Of a DNA stretch of 64,000 bases, positions 36,101 through 45,453 are shown piece by piece; position 1 is the first letter of the stretch, and each line of letters opens with the position of its first letter. Below the pieces are notes generated by a model, which was given only the letters and a program-made list of their open reading frames with translations, did not search any database and was not told the origin of the DNA. The position numbers were made by a program, and so were the translations under genes. This DNA comes from a virus: positions 124,001-188,000 of the IMG/VR virus record IMGVR_UViG_3300008117_000011. One strand, written 5' to 3'.

Positions 36101-39100
36101 ACCCCAACCTTTTTATTTGTAACAATAAAATTACCTGGTGTTTGACCTGTTAATATATTTGTTGTTTGACTTGGTGATATTTTGTAAAAACCAGTTGACC
36201 CTGGTACACCGCTTATTTGTGAAACAATTTTTGTACCTAGGTCAAGAGAACTCCCTGAAAGTGTTTCACCTGGTTCTAACGCAATAAAATTTACTGATAG
36301 AACTTCAAGGGTATCTCCACTCACATAATAAGTTCCGGTAATATCATTTAATTCTGAAAAAACTTTAGACCCTTGGAAAAATGTGTTATAATCATTTATT
36401 AATTTCGGATAGAACCCGGTATTTATAATGTCTTTATAATTTGTTCCAATGGTGGCTGTTTCATCCAAAAATATATCGTAGTTTTGTCCATCAACATTTA
36501 CTTGATATTGTGTTGTTGATGCCGAATAAAATGGATCATAGTTATATATGTAATCCGTGTCTTTCCAGACATCGGTTAATATATCAACACCATTTTCAAT
36601 CCAGTTTTTATATCTATACCATATAGAACCATATTTTAAAACCCAAGCATATGGTAATTCGTGTACCGCACCAAATTTTAGTAATGAAGGTAATATATAC
36701 CCTTTAGTTGATACACTACCATCTGAATTATAAAGTTTATATTTATCTCTTAATGTTGCTAATGGTAGACTATTCAAAAATAGATATGCGGCCGTTTTAA
36801 ATGGTGACAAATCATTTTGATCATACGTTGCGTTTTTTACACCTAGTTGTATTGCATTTGAGAATATTGGTGTATTAAAAATTGATGTTGTTTGGTTTGG
36901 TGTTAGTCCACCATCATACCCTTCATATGTAACATTACCCTCCGTTGCAAACTGGTCTTTAATTTGTCTAGTTGTGTAAAATGTATTTAAGTTTGTTAAA
37001 TTTAAAGTCTGATTAAAAACATCTTGTTTATAATTAAAGTTTGTAACAGGTGATAATGTTTTATTTTTTATTAACTTTATTGATGTGTTATATTCAAGTG
37101 TGTCACTTGTTTTAAATGTATCACCCTCTGATTGTATTGCAACACCATTTACTAAATTATCTTTACACCAGGTTAAGTTTGTTAATGGATACAAATCAGT
37201 AAAATCAAATTCATCAACAATATTTTTTTCAAAATATGCAACACTTTCATCATTTTTTGTTAAACCAATACTTGGGAGCGCGGCATTACTTTGGAGGATT
37301 GAACCTTTATATAAAAAGAATGGTACATTAACGTCATTTTTAATATATGATGTATTATACTCTTTTCTTATAAAATTTTGGTAAGATGGTCCCTCACCTT
37401 GATTTGATATTTGTTTTAAGAATGTTTGATAGTTTTGCGCATTAATATCATACTCTTTTAATTTTTTAATTAAAAACGGATTATCATTTCCCAACGCTTT
37501 AACAATATCACTTGATTCAGATTCAGATACAAAAGAATTTATGTTATATTGCTTAACACTATTTCTATTCATTTTTGTATAAAAAGAATTAAGTAACATT
37601 CTTTCGTAAATCTCATAAAAGAATTTAACTTCTTCAGTGTTTTGATACACATCATTACCTATTGTGAACTCAATGGCATTGAAGCTAAATCTATCTGGTT
37701 TATCTAAAAAGTTACCTGTGTCCCCAGCGCTAATGCTAGGACTCTCTCTTTCTGTAAACCCTCTTAGGAACTCCTCAACAAACTGGACCTCTGGCCATAT
37801 TTCTGGGAAATACGCATTTATCTTTGTTGCAATATCGCTATCACCAGGATATTTTAGAACATACTTTTCTTTCCCATCTTCCAATACTTCACCGATAACT
37901 TGGGGCCAAGGATATATTGGTGTATTAATTTCGTTATTTTTATTATCAACACTACTTGTATTTAAAACGGCTTTTCGTCTATTGGGATCATCTCTTAAAT
38001 CCCAAGCTTTAGTGTGAACATCATCTAATAATCTTAAAAATGCTTCACCTTGTGCAAAAAACACAGCCATAACATTTCTAATGGTTGGTTGAAATCCTAA
38101 TCCATTAGTTTTATTTTCAAATTGCGCTTGTATTTCTTTTGTTAAACTTTCCTCAACTTCTTGTTTTTTTGTAACAAATTTTTCTTCAATGTTTTTTATA
38201 ACATCCAAAAACGAGTTGACACCATCAAAAACAATTAATCCCTTATATTTTCCTAAACTTACTCCGTTTATAATTTCATTTGCTATTTGATTTCTAAACT
38301 TTTCATATTCATTAGTTTGGAGTGGAACACCATTTCTTTTTTTATATGTTTTTTCAATATTGATATCATTAATTGTTACTGGTTTGAAAAAAATGCCTGG
38401 TGTAATAGCTACTGGTATGTCTTTTCCTACAACCGGATTTGATGTAAGTTGTGTGTTATATTTGGTTATTTTTGATTCTAGATTTTGTAAAGCCTTTTCT
38501 TGGTTTTCACTATCGTTAATTAAGTCTTTTCTAAATTGATAAAATATAGTTTCATTTGTATTGTTTTGAATAAACACAAGTTCTTGATCACAAAATTCTC
38601 TAGCCCAAGATGTTTGTAATTCGTAATAAACTTTTTTTGTATACTCGGCAATGGTGTCAGTGTAACTTTCAAGTTTATTTATTTTATCTAAATTTGTTTT
38701 TTTAAATTGTTCTTCAATATTTGTAATTAACTTTTCAAGTCTTGTTTTTAATTCAAGAATTGTTATTTCAGGAAAATCATCAGCAATTAAACCTTTTGAT
38801 TTATATTCCGAATAAATTTCTTTCATTTTTTGTAGGCCACCACTACTATGTGTCTGTTCTACAGTTGTTTTAGTATTTGCTGGATTATCAGAATTTATAA
38901 TTTGTTTATCAACTTTAACTCTATACATTGATGGAACAGCCATCATTTGTGCCCAAGTGATATCGGCCATAAGTGTATATTTGTAAGTATAAAACTCACA
39001 CCTTACTCTAAAATTATGTGTTGATGGGTCAAATGAAGCATTAAATGATTGTAACATTAATGGAATTCTAATTGCTTTTCCAAGATATCCTTTAAGTGTT

Positions 39101-39681
39101 AAATAAAATAATGGATAAGGTAAATTAAAAAAGGCGGCATATGGGGAGTTGTTCCCAGCTTCAAATAAAGCTCTACCTTTAACATCCTCAAGGGTAATTT
39201 CAATTACTGGTAAAAAATCAGTACCTATATTTACATTAATATCAACAATACCAAGTAATCCATTATCTACAGCTCCTGGGTCGCCATTTGATTTTATTAT
39301 CTGACTATAGTAATAATCATCAGATAAATCTGGATTTTTTGTAATATTAATTGCTGGTTGATTTACACCTTTACCTTGTAGTGTGTCCTTACCAGTTATT
39401 TCATCACTCCAGGCATTGTCTAAAAATTCTCTAAATCCAGGATTTAAAAAATTAATTTTACCTACAGACACTGTTCTTATGGCTTCGGTTTGTGGGACAC
39501 CAACCGCTAATTTTGTTCTTGGTAAAACAGAACATTCAAGATTTGCATACATAACAAGATTTTCTTGTTGTATAAGTCTATCTTGTACATTACCATCTAA
39601 ATCAACAATTTTGTTTGGGTCTATTAGTGATATATTTTGGTAATCAAATTCAACTAATATATTTTCTGAATTATCTACCAT
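33193..39681 (-). CDS. Giant baseplate hub-like protein with a possible C-terminal murein hydrolase
   Basis: This 2162-residue protein starts MVDNSENILVEFDYQNISLI. Residues about 150-250 contain FNLPYPLFYLTLKGYLGKAI and nearby segments that look like a tail-hub beta domain. Around residues 1860-1910, GNALIQPMMYFHLRNVPLFS and GPYMITSVKHRIS resemble hub and tail-spike-base proteins such as gp27. The last ~150 residues contain FIMSTMYIETGKG (Glu near 2030), NNYAAVRLDINPYG and VSFSSFENFVDFFIAKYKD, a pattern like glucosaminidase or lysozyme-type domains that cut peptidoglycan. A coiled-coil stretch (about 1925-1960) precedes it. It follows gp53 with an 11-nt overlap. The combination suggests a fused counterpart of T4 gp27 and gp5; the enzyme call is tentative. 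Confidence 0.65.
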   Translation of the reverse strand: MVDNSENILVEFDYQNISLIDPNKIVDLDGNVQDRLIQQENLVMYANLECSVLPRTKLAVGVPQTEAIRTVSVGKINFLNPGFREFLDNAWSDEITGKDTLQGKGVNQPAINITKNPDLSDDYYYSQIIKSNGDPGAVDNGLLGIVDINVNIGTDFLPVIEITLEDVKGRALFEAGNNSPYAAFFNLPYPLFYLTLKGYLGKAIRIPLMLQSFNASFDPSTHNFRVRCEFYTYKYTLMADITWAQMMAVPSMYRVKVDKQIINSDNPANTKTTVEQTHSSGGLQKMKEIYSEYKSKGLIADDFPEITILELKTRLEKLITNIEEQFKKTNLDKINKLESYTDTIAEYTKKVYYELQTSWAREFCDQELVFIQNNTNETIFYQFRKDLINDSENQEKALQNLESKITKYNTQLTSNPVVGKDIPVAITPGIFFKPVTINDINIEKTYKKRNGVPLQTNEYEKFRNQIANEIINGVSLGKYKGLIVFDGVNSFLDVIKNIEEKFVTKKQEVEESLTKEIQAQFENKTNGLGFQPTIRNVMAVFFAQGEAFLRLLDDVHTKAWDLRDDPNRRKAVLNTSSVDNKNNEINTPIYPWPQVIGEVLEDGKEKYVLKYPGDSDIATKINAYFPEIWPEVQFVEEFLRGFTERESPSISAGDTGNFLDKPDRFSFNAIEFTIGNDVYQNTEEVKFFYEIYERMLLNSFYTKMNRNSVKQYNINSFVSESESSDIVKALGNDNPFLIKKLKEYDINAQNYQTFLKQISNQGEGPSYQNFIRKEYNTSYIKNDVNVPFFLYKGSILQSNAALPSIGLTKNDESVAYFEKNIVDEFDFTDLYPLTNLTWCKDNLVNGVAIQSEGDTFKTSDTLEYNTSIKLIKNKTLSPVTNFNYKQDVFNQTLNLTNLNTFYTTRQIKDQFATEGNVTYEGYDGGLTPNQTTSIFNTPIFSNAIQLGVKNATYDQNDLSPFKTAAYLFLNSLPLATLRDKYKLYNSDGSVSTKGYILPSLLKFGAVHELPYAWVLKYGSIWYRYKNWIENGVDILTDVWKDTDYIYNYDPFYSASTTQYQVNVDGQNYDIFLDETATIGTNYKDIINTGFYPKLINDYNTFFQGSKVFSELNDITGTYYVSGDTLEVLSVNFIALEPGETLSGSSLDLGTKIVSQISGVPGSTGFYKISPSQTTNILTGQTPGNFIVTNKKVGVFSNQNIQNAINTNFKMLISPPTVINAPFGYDITNPTTAINVTPWNCYVLSQDNQSIYLMPSLGSNVNQTSSECFSLTNTKILSVPNNPAVHNGSVRLFWQAPNYGYFDVSKLIKPNPDQYIRDVFSDSETQQNFGLFGTNEYTNISELFTTFSKDILDKFEEQFLLFSSNASNFESNLSPKNPDENTELTYENFQGLMREMFKIEKVDGLTGTALIDKLKDNQKTKIQNTLDLFMGYSVVFKNGNPSNFDRRTFYSFSNLPVIDKYTWEGYQQKTPNALPTNGGSVTLIQSKTAYPDQWKALETYVGFSDITGLVYTNNGSYITDFFVDFNIEFSVNNIKNLSPIIKIYAKEKLKDSTMNQSKFLDLMTTYLNNGETYLNIILDSTLTTTRAKLPNITITAESEGVKFKEYNGDVTRYEMWDSFKSINDKWISGADLKSRTLFEDILILDRASRDVGNRIFVDIFKVQNMISSMNYNNRMLGVIEQIFVDNRFKSFIMPAYANFYNVQDASKTPTPKPEGTTEFANSLFGTFLNVDYRDTRTKYVSIYAYAPSQHLAMNENVDYRYRDDAFDLRRATENPLLENQTDKTNWDKSNKVVGFTVDFGPQNQQVFKQLDIAQDPGLPTAESEQLLTQMANQYRNRGGATQSVSLYNVYRNRSYRCSIDMMGNALIQPMMYFHLRNVPLFSGPYMITSVKHRISRNGFDTYIEGQRQPFYSIPAVETLLQSLTTQILTTLKERVEEKEKVINDTNTILALKSDVINKINTTQAVLTANQACQEKLNTSFTQYTNQTPQETTITFDKATQIIATRINQTTSMSVTNKGKLLDFIMSTMYIETGKGQKFVSYDNNYAAVRLDINPYGGAANTYFKPNYYCVSRGSIINVPYVSFSSFENFVDFFIAKYKDKAPDIRENPSDKNIVIDSISRAYVTTWPSNIETTIYTDLSDDDKEKIKNKVKYVIDYLRSVGYQ

Positions 39682-39994
39682 AATATAAGAAATAATTATC
39701 TACTTGTAATTTATAATCTTGTAAAGACGTGACTAATGGAAATGGTATTGTAAGGACCGCTCCGTCAGGAATGTTAGATTCAAATCCGGTATATCCAGGA
39801 TTTGCAACCATAATTAACCAACCAAAAAATGGACTATCATAATATTGTTGTGATATTTTATCAAGTCTTGATTTACCCATAATATAGATATACTTCTTAT
39901 CAGTTGGTTTACTTGGTAAGTCAACGTACGGAACAGTTGTTTGTACTCCGTTAAACAAAAATTGATTATATCTATTATAATATTGCAATGCCAT
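39671..39994 (-). CDS. gp53: Baseplate wedge gp53-like protein (LysM-like)
   Basis: This 107-residue protein contains KKYIYIMGKSRLDKISQQYY and then SPFFGWLIMVANPGYTG. This is the LysM-like pattern found in gp53-type wedge proteins and in the tail proteins of P2-type phages. The family joins the wedge to the hub. It is shorter than T4 gp53 (196) but typical for this minimal type. It overlaps the start of the hub gene by 11 nt and follows the tube-initiator-like gene by 2 nt. Confidence 0.75.
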   Translation of the reverse strand: MALQYYNRYNQFLFNGVQTTVPYVDLPSKPTDKKYIYIMGKSRLDKISQQYYDSPFFGWLIMVANPGYTGFESNIPDGAVLTIPFPLVTSLQDYKLQVDNYFLYYGR

Positions 39995-39996
39995 AA

Positions 39997-42900
39997 TTAA
40001 TCAAATGCCACTTTACCGTTGAAGGTGTTTTTCTTTTTATTTGTATTCAAATCACTATACGCTTCTTTGAGTAATTTTTGATTGTCCTTTGTATTGTCGT
40101 TTACCTCTGTTGAGTACTCAAGTTCACTTTCTGGTTTGTCAATTTTAAAATTAACAAATTTTTGATATTCAGGACTTGTTTCAAAATCGGTAAATACCTT
40201 TTTCTCAGCATCAAATTCTTTTATATGTTCTGTTTTAACACTTGCACAAGTTTCTTTTATTGTATTTTCCATTGTTGTGTTAAGTTTTACTCTTTCAGTA
40301 ATAATACTTTCTACAAATGTATTATACTTACTATCATCAGTAAAGATATTTGACATAACAAAGTAAAATCTAAGATCCGCATCATCTAACAATATACCAT
40401 TAACTAATGGTACAAATGTAAAATTACTATCATCTACAAAACTATTATTTAGTATTTTTTTATCATTTATGGTTTTGAAATAATCATTTAAATTTGTTAC
40501 AATTTTATCTGGATAAATTTTTTGTAACTCTTGTTGTTTTGATTGATTTAGAACATTATCTAAATTATAAACTTTATATTTACCTGTCTCTAATTTATAA
40601 CCATCAATTACGTTTCCAATAACAAGATCCAAATCTTTAAATATTTGAACATAATTTTGCTGATAGTTTGTAAGTTCATTAATAAAACCTACGGTATCGT
40701 CAAGTATTTTATTTTCTTGTTCTGAGACAAGTTCAATTAGTTTATTTTTGTATTCTCTTTTTGTTTGTTTAGAATATTCATCAGTTGCAATAGGTCTAAC
40801 TAATGGACAATTATCATCTTCAATATCTTTTATAGTTTGTTTAATTAAACTAGTTACTAAATCTTCATATTGAATCATCTTACCTAGAATTTCAACTTCT
40901 ATTGGTGGTATTGCCTGTTCATTTTCTTTTTCCGGTAAATTACCTTTACTATAATTCCTAGTTTTAGAAAGTATTTGTAGTGTTGGGTAATTTCTAACTT
41001 CGTTTATTGATTTAAGTTGGTTAAATATTGTTGTAAAATACGTATTTGTTGATGTTGATAGATTTTCAAATAATTTAGTATATTCAATATTACCAGTTTG
41101 GTATGCACCATCGTCAAAGTTGCTAGTTGATAGTATGGTACCAATAGTACTTCCACCCTTTTCTGGGATTAAATTTTGTATATCACCATTGTTAACCCCT
41201 AATCCCGGATTGTTATTTAATATTTTTTGAACTAAAGCTTCGTCTTTATCTTTTGTACTTTCTGTTGGGATTGACCTTTCATCATATATTTCTGTATTTG
41301 CATAGAAATTAAATGAAAGTGCGTTTTGTAGTTGTTGGACCGGATTCGCAAGACCCTGTCCACCAATAAAGTCAAAACCTAATGAAATTTTTGCAATCAT
41401 AGGTTGTACACCAATTCCTTCAGGATTTATGTCATATAAAAGTGGTTCATATGATATTTGTAAATCATTTGGTATTATCTTTGAGTGGAAGAAGTCACCA
41501 ATTCTTAGAACTAGCACTGGTGGTGCCCCAAAAGATGTATTTCTAGCATCATTATATTTTGGTTTACCATCCGGACCAATTACTGGAATTGTTTGTCCAG
41601 GTCTTACACATTGTTGTAAGAATGTAAGTCTAGCGTTTAATCCTTCTGGTGTCATTGAATGGAAGGCCGGATTAAAGAATTTTATTTTATCTTTAAAGCT
41701 TGAGTATACCATTGGGTTTGTTTCTTTGATTACCTCAAAATAATCACATTCAGAAAATAATGTTCTTAATACTTGTTTAGAAATACCATCTTTAATTTTT
41801 TTATCAATAGTTGGTTTTGGTGTTGGTGTTGGTTTTGGTGCTTCAATATTTTCTTTACCACAAGCATTACGACAATTTGTTTCACCAGTAAATTGTGCTG
41901 GATCATTTGGTGATGTAACTTCAATACAATTACCATCAACACAATTAAATCTTCTATTGTCAACCGGAACTATAGGATTTACAACTGGTACTTCTACAAC
42001 TTCAATATCTACTGGTGGCGGTGTAAAACTATCAATATTAATTTTAGTTATTGCGACTCTGCGACAAGCCATCGCTGGTACACTATACCATTGTGATAAA
42101 GATGTTACTTTATTTGTACTAGCATCTTGTATGTCCGCGGTACAAACAACATTTGTAATACTAGGGTCACCACTTGTATTAGGTATTACAGTTTCTTCAC
42201 CTAACGAACTAAAAGAAAATTTTACTTGTCCTCCTTCAATCCACTCACTTATTTTTTTATCACCAACAGTTTGATCTTTAAACCAATTTTCAACAACACT
42301 ATTTCTTCTTTGTGATAATTTTTTATTATAAGCTTCTTTTGCTGGCGCCGATGCGGAGCCAGTTAGTTCTATTGTAACTTTTCCTTGATAATCAACAAGT
42401 AGTTCTTTTAGTTTAGGTAGGAATTCAGTTTTTATTGCGTTAAAATTTCCTTCAACAACTTTATTGAAAAATGGTGCAACACCACTAGAGGTGTACTCTT
42501 TCCCAGCGCTGATTACTTTTGCCGGTGCTTTTGACACGTAATCTGTTGATTTTTTACCTATATATTGATCATACCAAAATTGGAAGGATGAATTTAAATT
42601 TGTTTCAAAACTTGTTTGTCCAATTGGGTAGTCATTGTCAAAGTAAAAACCATAACCAATGAATTTGTTTAAATCGTTACCAAATGTATCTTGTGTCACA
42701 TCACTAACTTTAGATGTGAATGTTTCTGTTGTTTGATTATCACCCTTTTTACTACCATCAGATGTACTATTTGATCCATTCGTTCCTTGTCCACCGGTAT
42801 TACCAACAATTTCTTGATTTACCAACTTAATTTCTTCATCGGTTGCACCCGGATTTTGTAATATTTGTTGATAAGTATATAATTTGTCGGTAGGTATTGT

Positions 42901-45108
42901 ATTAAACTTAGCTGCTAGTTCATATAAATCATATTTTACGCAACCAGCAAAAAATGAATCCATTATTGAGTCAATTCTTTCTGGTGGAACGTTTGCTAGT
43001 TGTTTTTCAATAATTGTGTTCATCGCTGATGGGTGGTCAACAATAATTTTCCAACTTATACTTCCACCTCTTGTTGTTTCTTTGTATGTATATATTGGTT
43101 CTGGTCTACCTAAAAATGATGTTGGGTTCCAAGTGGCTCTTGAGGATTCACTAAAACTTAAATCATAAGGTGGGAACCACATAGTTCTACCTCCGTTTGG
43201 TCCTTTTTCACAAGTCGGTAAATCTTGATATGTAAACCCTGGTCTGTCTGATGTTCTCCAAGCTAAGTTTTCAAGTGAGAACATATATTTCTTTACCTTA
43301 CCATCAACAATGTTTGTTGATCCTGGATTTCTTAATGGTGCAATATTTAAATTAAATGTATTATCAAGAACTGAATTATTAAATCTTCTTCCAGCTGTTG
43401 TAATACCATCAGTTTTTTGTAAATCAGCATATGTTAGATATGGTGTATCTTTTTGAAATACTCTACAATATTCAATTCCAGCTTCAGCTCCAGATGTGTT
43501 ATCGGTATATGAAACAACCCTTGACCCTTTTGTCATTTCTTTATACCCATCATTGAAAACTTTTGATACTTGATTAATTGCGTTTCCAACGTGTTGTAAT
43601 CTTCTAATACCAGTTACACTATCAGCAGAGTCTACAAGTCGTTGAGTATTATCAAGTATTGACCCTTGTTTAAACTCAAATCCGGTAGATTCGGTATCAT
43701 CATTAAATTCATTTTTAACTTCAAAAAATTCTTCGTCCTGACTTGTTGGGTCTCCGCCAGGTTTTACTTTAAAGCCTAAGTTATCTTTATATTTTGGTGA
43801 TACCCAAGTAAATTGTCCTGTAATACCCCCTTGGTCAGAATATGATTTACCAGCAAGACCAAATTTTATTTTTGCGTCATTACCTTCATATAGTTTTCCA
43901 AGTTCAGACGGTCCGTAAACTGGTGATGGTTGTTGTTTACCATAAGCGTCAACCGGAATTTCATTATCTGGTGAATCAACTCTTGATGGGTCAGTTTTTT
44001 CGTCTCCAACATAAAATCCACCACCTTGTGTTGTATTGTTACCTAATAAGTTATTAATGGCTGTTGTAGCACCCAAAAGTAATCCTTTGTTATAACTTGG
44101 TCTATATTTGTTATAATCTAAACTTTTAAATAAAACAGATTTTTGTCCGTACCCAGTGTTTGATAAAAATAATTCTGACGGATTTCTATATTTGTTTAAT
44201 ATTGGGCCAAGTAGTCCACCAGTTAAATTATTAACAACATTTAATGCATTTTCTGTTTGTGGTGAAAGAACTTGATTTGTTTCATCAAAGTAATCACCAG
44301 GAATAAAAGATACTGGAAAATAAGTTCCAGTTATTCTATTTAAAAGATTTACACCAGCAAGTAATGGGTTTTCTGGTACAGTAATTTTCCAGTTCTTACC
44401 AATAAGTGGTTGTTGTCCCGTTGCAACAAGACTTGCCTCAAATGGGTCTTGTAGTGAATCTAAATTTACAACACTATTTAAAATTTGTTGCTCTTCATAT
44501 GCAATTCTTTCTTCAAAAGCAAATTTTAAAGAATCAGCACCTATTTTTGCAAGAAATGAATCTTGTGATAAAGGCCCATCTGATCCTTGTGGTGTATTTG
44601 ATGTAATAATTTCAAATGGCGTGTATTGTGAAGGAATAAATACAAGCGGATTTAAATCATAATATGGTAAAAAATATTGGTATCCAGGGGTTACGTCAGT
44701 TACAATTACCAAATCTTTGTAACCAGCTTCTGGTCCAAATGCATTTTTTACATATGCCGCATCAATATAGAATTCATTTATAAGTTCTAAATCACTATCT
44801 TCATATCCATATTCTCCTTGGTTTGACTCAACTGGAAGTGGTGGATTATTTGTGTTTACAATTACACTATAACCACCTTCTGGACCATACTCATTTAACG
44901 GATAAAGTTCATTTGCTTGAACTGCTGTTCCTACTAAGTCATTTGGTGAATCAATTACTGAATTATCAGAAAGTGGCGTTGCTTCATATACAACATCACC
45001 TGCTGGTGCTGTATAAGCTCCGGGAACATTATATGGTGCCAGGTTTCTGGCAATAAGAGTGTTCCTAAACGATGAGGATGATGCAAATGATAATGAGCTT
45101 TCTGACAT
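39997..45108 (-). CDS. Tube-initiator/hub-like protein with an embedded OmpA-like domain
   Basis: This 1703-residue protein starts MSESSLSFASSSSFRNTLIA. Two regions resemble repeated tail-tube initiator or baseplate-cap modules: about 640-720 (WFPPYDLSFSESSRATWNPT, then GRPEPIYTYKETTRGG) and about 1190-1280 (LVLRIGDFFHSKIIPNDLQ, then ISYEPLLYDINPEGIGVQP). Between them (about 905-1000) lies KVTIELTGSASAP, AYNKKLSQRRNSVVENWF and FSSLGEETVIPN, the pattern of the OmpA C-terminal peptidoglycan-binding domain. A Cys-rich stretch with FNCVDGNCIEV and a PTPTPKPT linker follow. The last 350 residues are helical and charged. It sits directly after the tape measure, the place of gp48/gp54 in T4, and a TATTTATA element precedes it. 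Confidence 0.65.
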   Translation of the reverse strand: MSESSLSFASSSSFRNTLIARNLAPYNVPGAYTAPAGDVVYEATPLSDNSVIDSPNDLVGTAVQANELYPLNEYGPEGGYSVIVNTNNPPLPVESNQGEYGYEDSDLELINEFYIDAAYVKNAFGPEAGYKDLVIVTDVTPGYQYFLPYYDLNPLVFIPSQYTPFEIITSNTPQGSDGPLSQDSFLAKIGADSLKFAFEERIAYEEQQILNSVVNLDSLQDPFEASLVATGQQPLIGKNWKITVPENPLLAGVNLLNRITGTYFPVSFIPGDYFDETNQVLSPQTENALNVVNNLTGGLLGPILNKYRNPSELFLSNTGYGQKSVLFKSLDYNKYRPSYNKGLLLGATTAINNLLGNNTTQGGGFYVGDEKTDPSRVDSPDNEIPVDAYGKQQPSPVYGPSELGKLYEGNDAKIKFGLAGKSYSDQGGITGQFTWVSPKYKDNLGFKVKPGGDPTSQDEEFFEVKNEFNDDTESTGFEFKQGSILDNTQRLVDSADSVTGIRRLQHVGNAINQVSKVFNDGYKEMTKGSRVVSYTDNTSGAEAGIEYCRVFQKDTPYLTYADLQKTDGITTAGRRFNNSVLDNTFNLNIAPLRNPGSTNIVDGKVKKYMFSLENLAWRTSDRPGFTYQDLPTCEKGPNGGRTMWFPPYDLSFSESSRATWNPTSFLGRPEPIYTYKETTRGGSISWKIIVDHPSAMNTIIEKQLANVPPERIDSIMDSFFAGCVKYDLYELAAKFNTIPTDKLYTYQQILQNPGATDEEIKLVNQEIVGNTGGQGTNGSNSTSDGSKKGDNQTTETFTSKVSDVTQDTFGNDLNKFIGYGFYFDNDYPIGQTSFETNLNSSFQFWYDQYIGKKSTDYVSKAPAKVISAGKEYTSSGVAPFFNKVVEGNFNAIKTEFLPKLKELLVDYQGKVTIELTGSASAPAKEAYNKKLSQRRNSVVENWFKDQTVGDKKISEWIEGGQVKFSFSSLGEETVIPNTSGDPSITNVVCTADIQDASTNKVTSLSQWYSVPAMACRRVAITKINIDSFTPPPVDIEVVEVPVVNPIVPVDNRRFNCVDGNCIEVTSPNDPAQFTGETNCRNACGKENIEAPKPTPTPKPTIDKKIKDGISKQVLRTLFSECDYFEVIKETNPMVYSSFKDKIKFFNPAFHSMTPEGLNARLTFLQQCVRPGQTIPVIGPDGKPKYNDARNTSFGAPPVLVLRIGDFFHSKIIPNDLQISYEPLLYDINPEGIGVQPMIAKISLGFDFIGGQGLANPVQQLQNALSFNFYANTEIYDERSIPTESTKDKDEALVQKILNNNPGLGVNNGDIQNLIPEKGGSTIGTILSTSNFDDGAYQTGNIEYTKLFENLSTSTNTYFTTIFNQLKSINEVRNYPTLQILSKTRNYSKGNLPEKENEQAIPPIEVEILGKMIQYEDLVTSLIKQTIKDIEDDNCPLVRPIATDEYSKQTKREYKNKLIELVSEQENKILDDTVGFINELTNYQQNYVQIFKDLDLVIGNVIDGYKLETGKYKVYNLDNVLNQSKQQELQKIYPDKIVTNLNDYFKTINDKKILNNSFVDDSNFTFVPLVNGILLDDADLRFYFVMSNIFTDDSKYNTFVESIITERVKLNTTMENTIKETCASVKTEHIKEFDAEKKVFTDFETSPEYQKFVNFKIDKPESELEYSTEVNDNTKDNQKLLKEAYSDLNTNKKKNTFNGKVAFD

Positions 45109-45122
45109 TTATTTCATTTTAA

Positions 45123-45130
45123 TATAAATA
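45123..45130 (-). promoter_or_regulatory. Late-promoter-like TATTTATA element
   Basis: The sense core TATTTATA is followed by 14 nt before the ATG of the 1703-residue gene at 45108, in a 48-bp intergenic gap. Confidence 0.55.
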
Positions 45131-45156
45131 GATTGTTGTTACTTTTTATAAAAATA

Positions 45157-45450
45157 TTAATCTTTATTAGTAAGTCTTGGTCCTGTTAAATTATACCTAT
45201 TTTCAACATCCATAATTCTTGATCTAATCAAATTAATGTTGTTATTACTTTCAGCACCTGTAAACCACTTTTCAACACCTTGTGATATTAATGTTGTTAG
45301 TGCTTGATTTTGTAAATTAGGGTCCATTGTTACATTTACATCAACTTTTATATTTTCATTAATATCAATTGGCTTAAATTCAATCGCATTTAAATTTTGT
45401 GAGATTGATTGACTTGAAATTTTTTGTTCAACTTGAAATTTTTTGTTCAA
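45157..45450 (-). pseudogene. C-terminal part of the tape-measure frame, separated by a frameshift
   Basis: This open frame has no ATG; its only early candidate start is TTG inside a 19-bp tandem repeat. The first residues (VEQKISSQSISQ) repeat the last residues of the tape-measure frame (KVEQKISS). Removing one repeat copy joins the two frames into one 672-residue protein. The remaining sequence (NLNAIEFKPIDINENIKVDV and on) is therefore best read as the C-terminal end of the tape measure. It may be made by frameshifting, lost, or split only by a sequence or assembly error. Confidence 0.65.
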
Positions 45451-45453
45451 CTT
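45412..45453. repeat. 19-bp tandem duplication within the tape-measure gene
   Basis: The unit ACTTGAAATTTTTTGTTCA is present in 2.2 exact copies (period 19, total 42 bp). Because 19 is not a multiple of three, the second copy shifts the frame by +1 and creates a TGA stop at 45428-45430. Confidence 0.95.

Noticed and set aside
45157-45450. A separate small gene after the tape measure
   Set aside because: It has no ATG, starts inside the 19-bp duplication, and fuses exactly to the tape-measure frame when one copy is removed.
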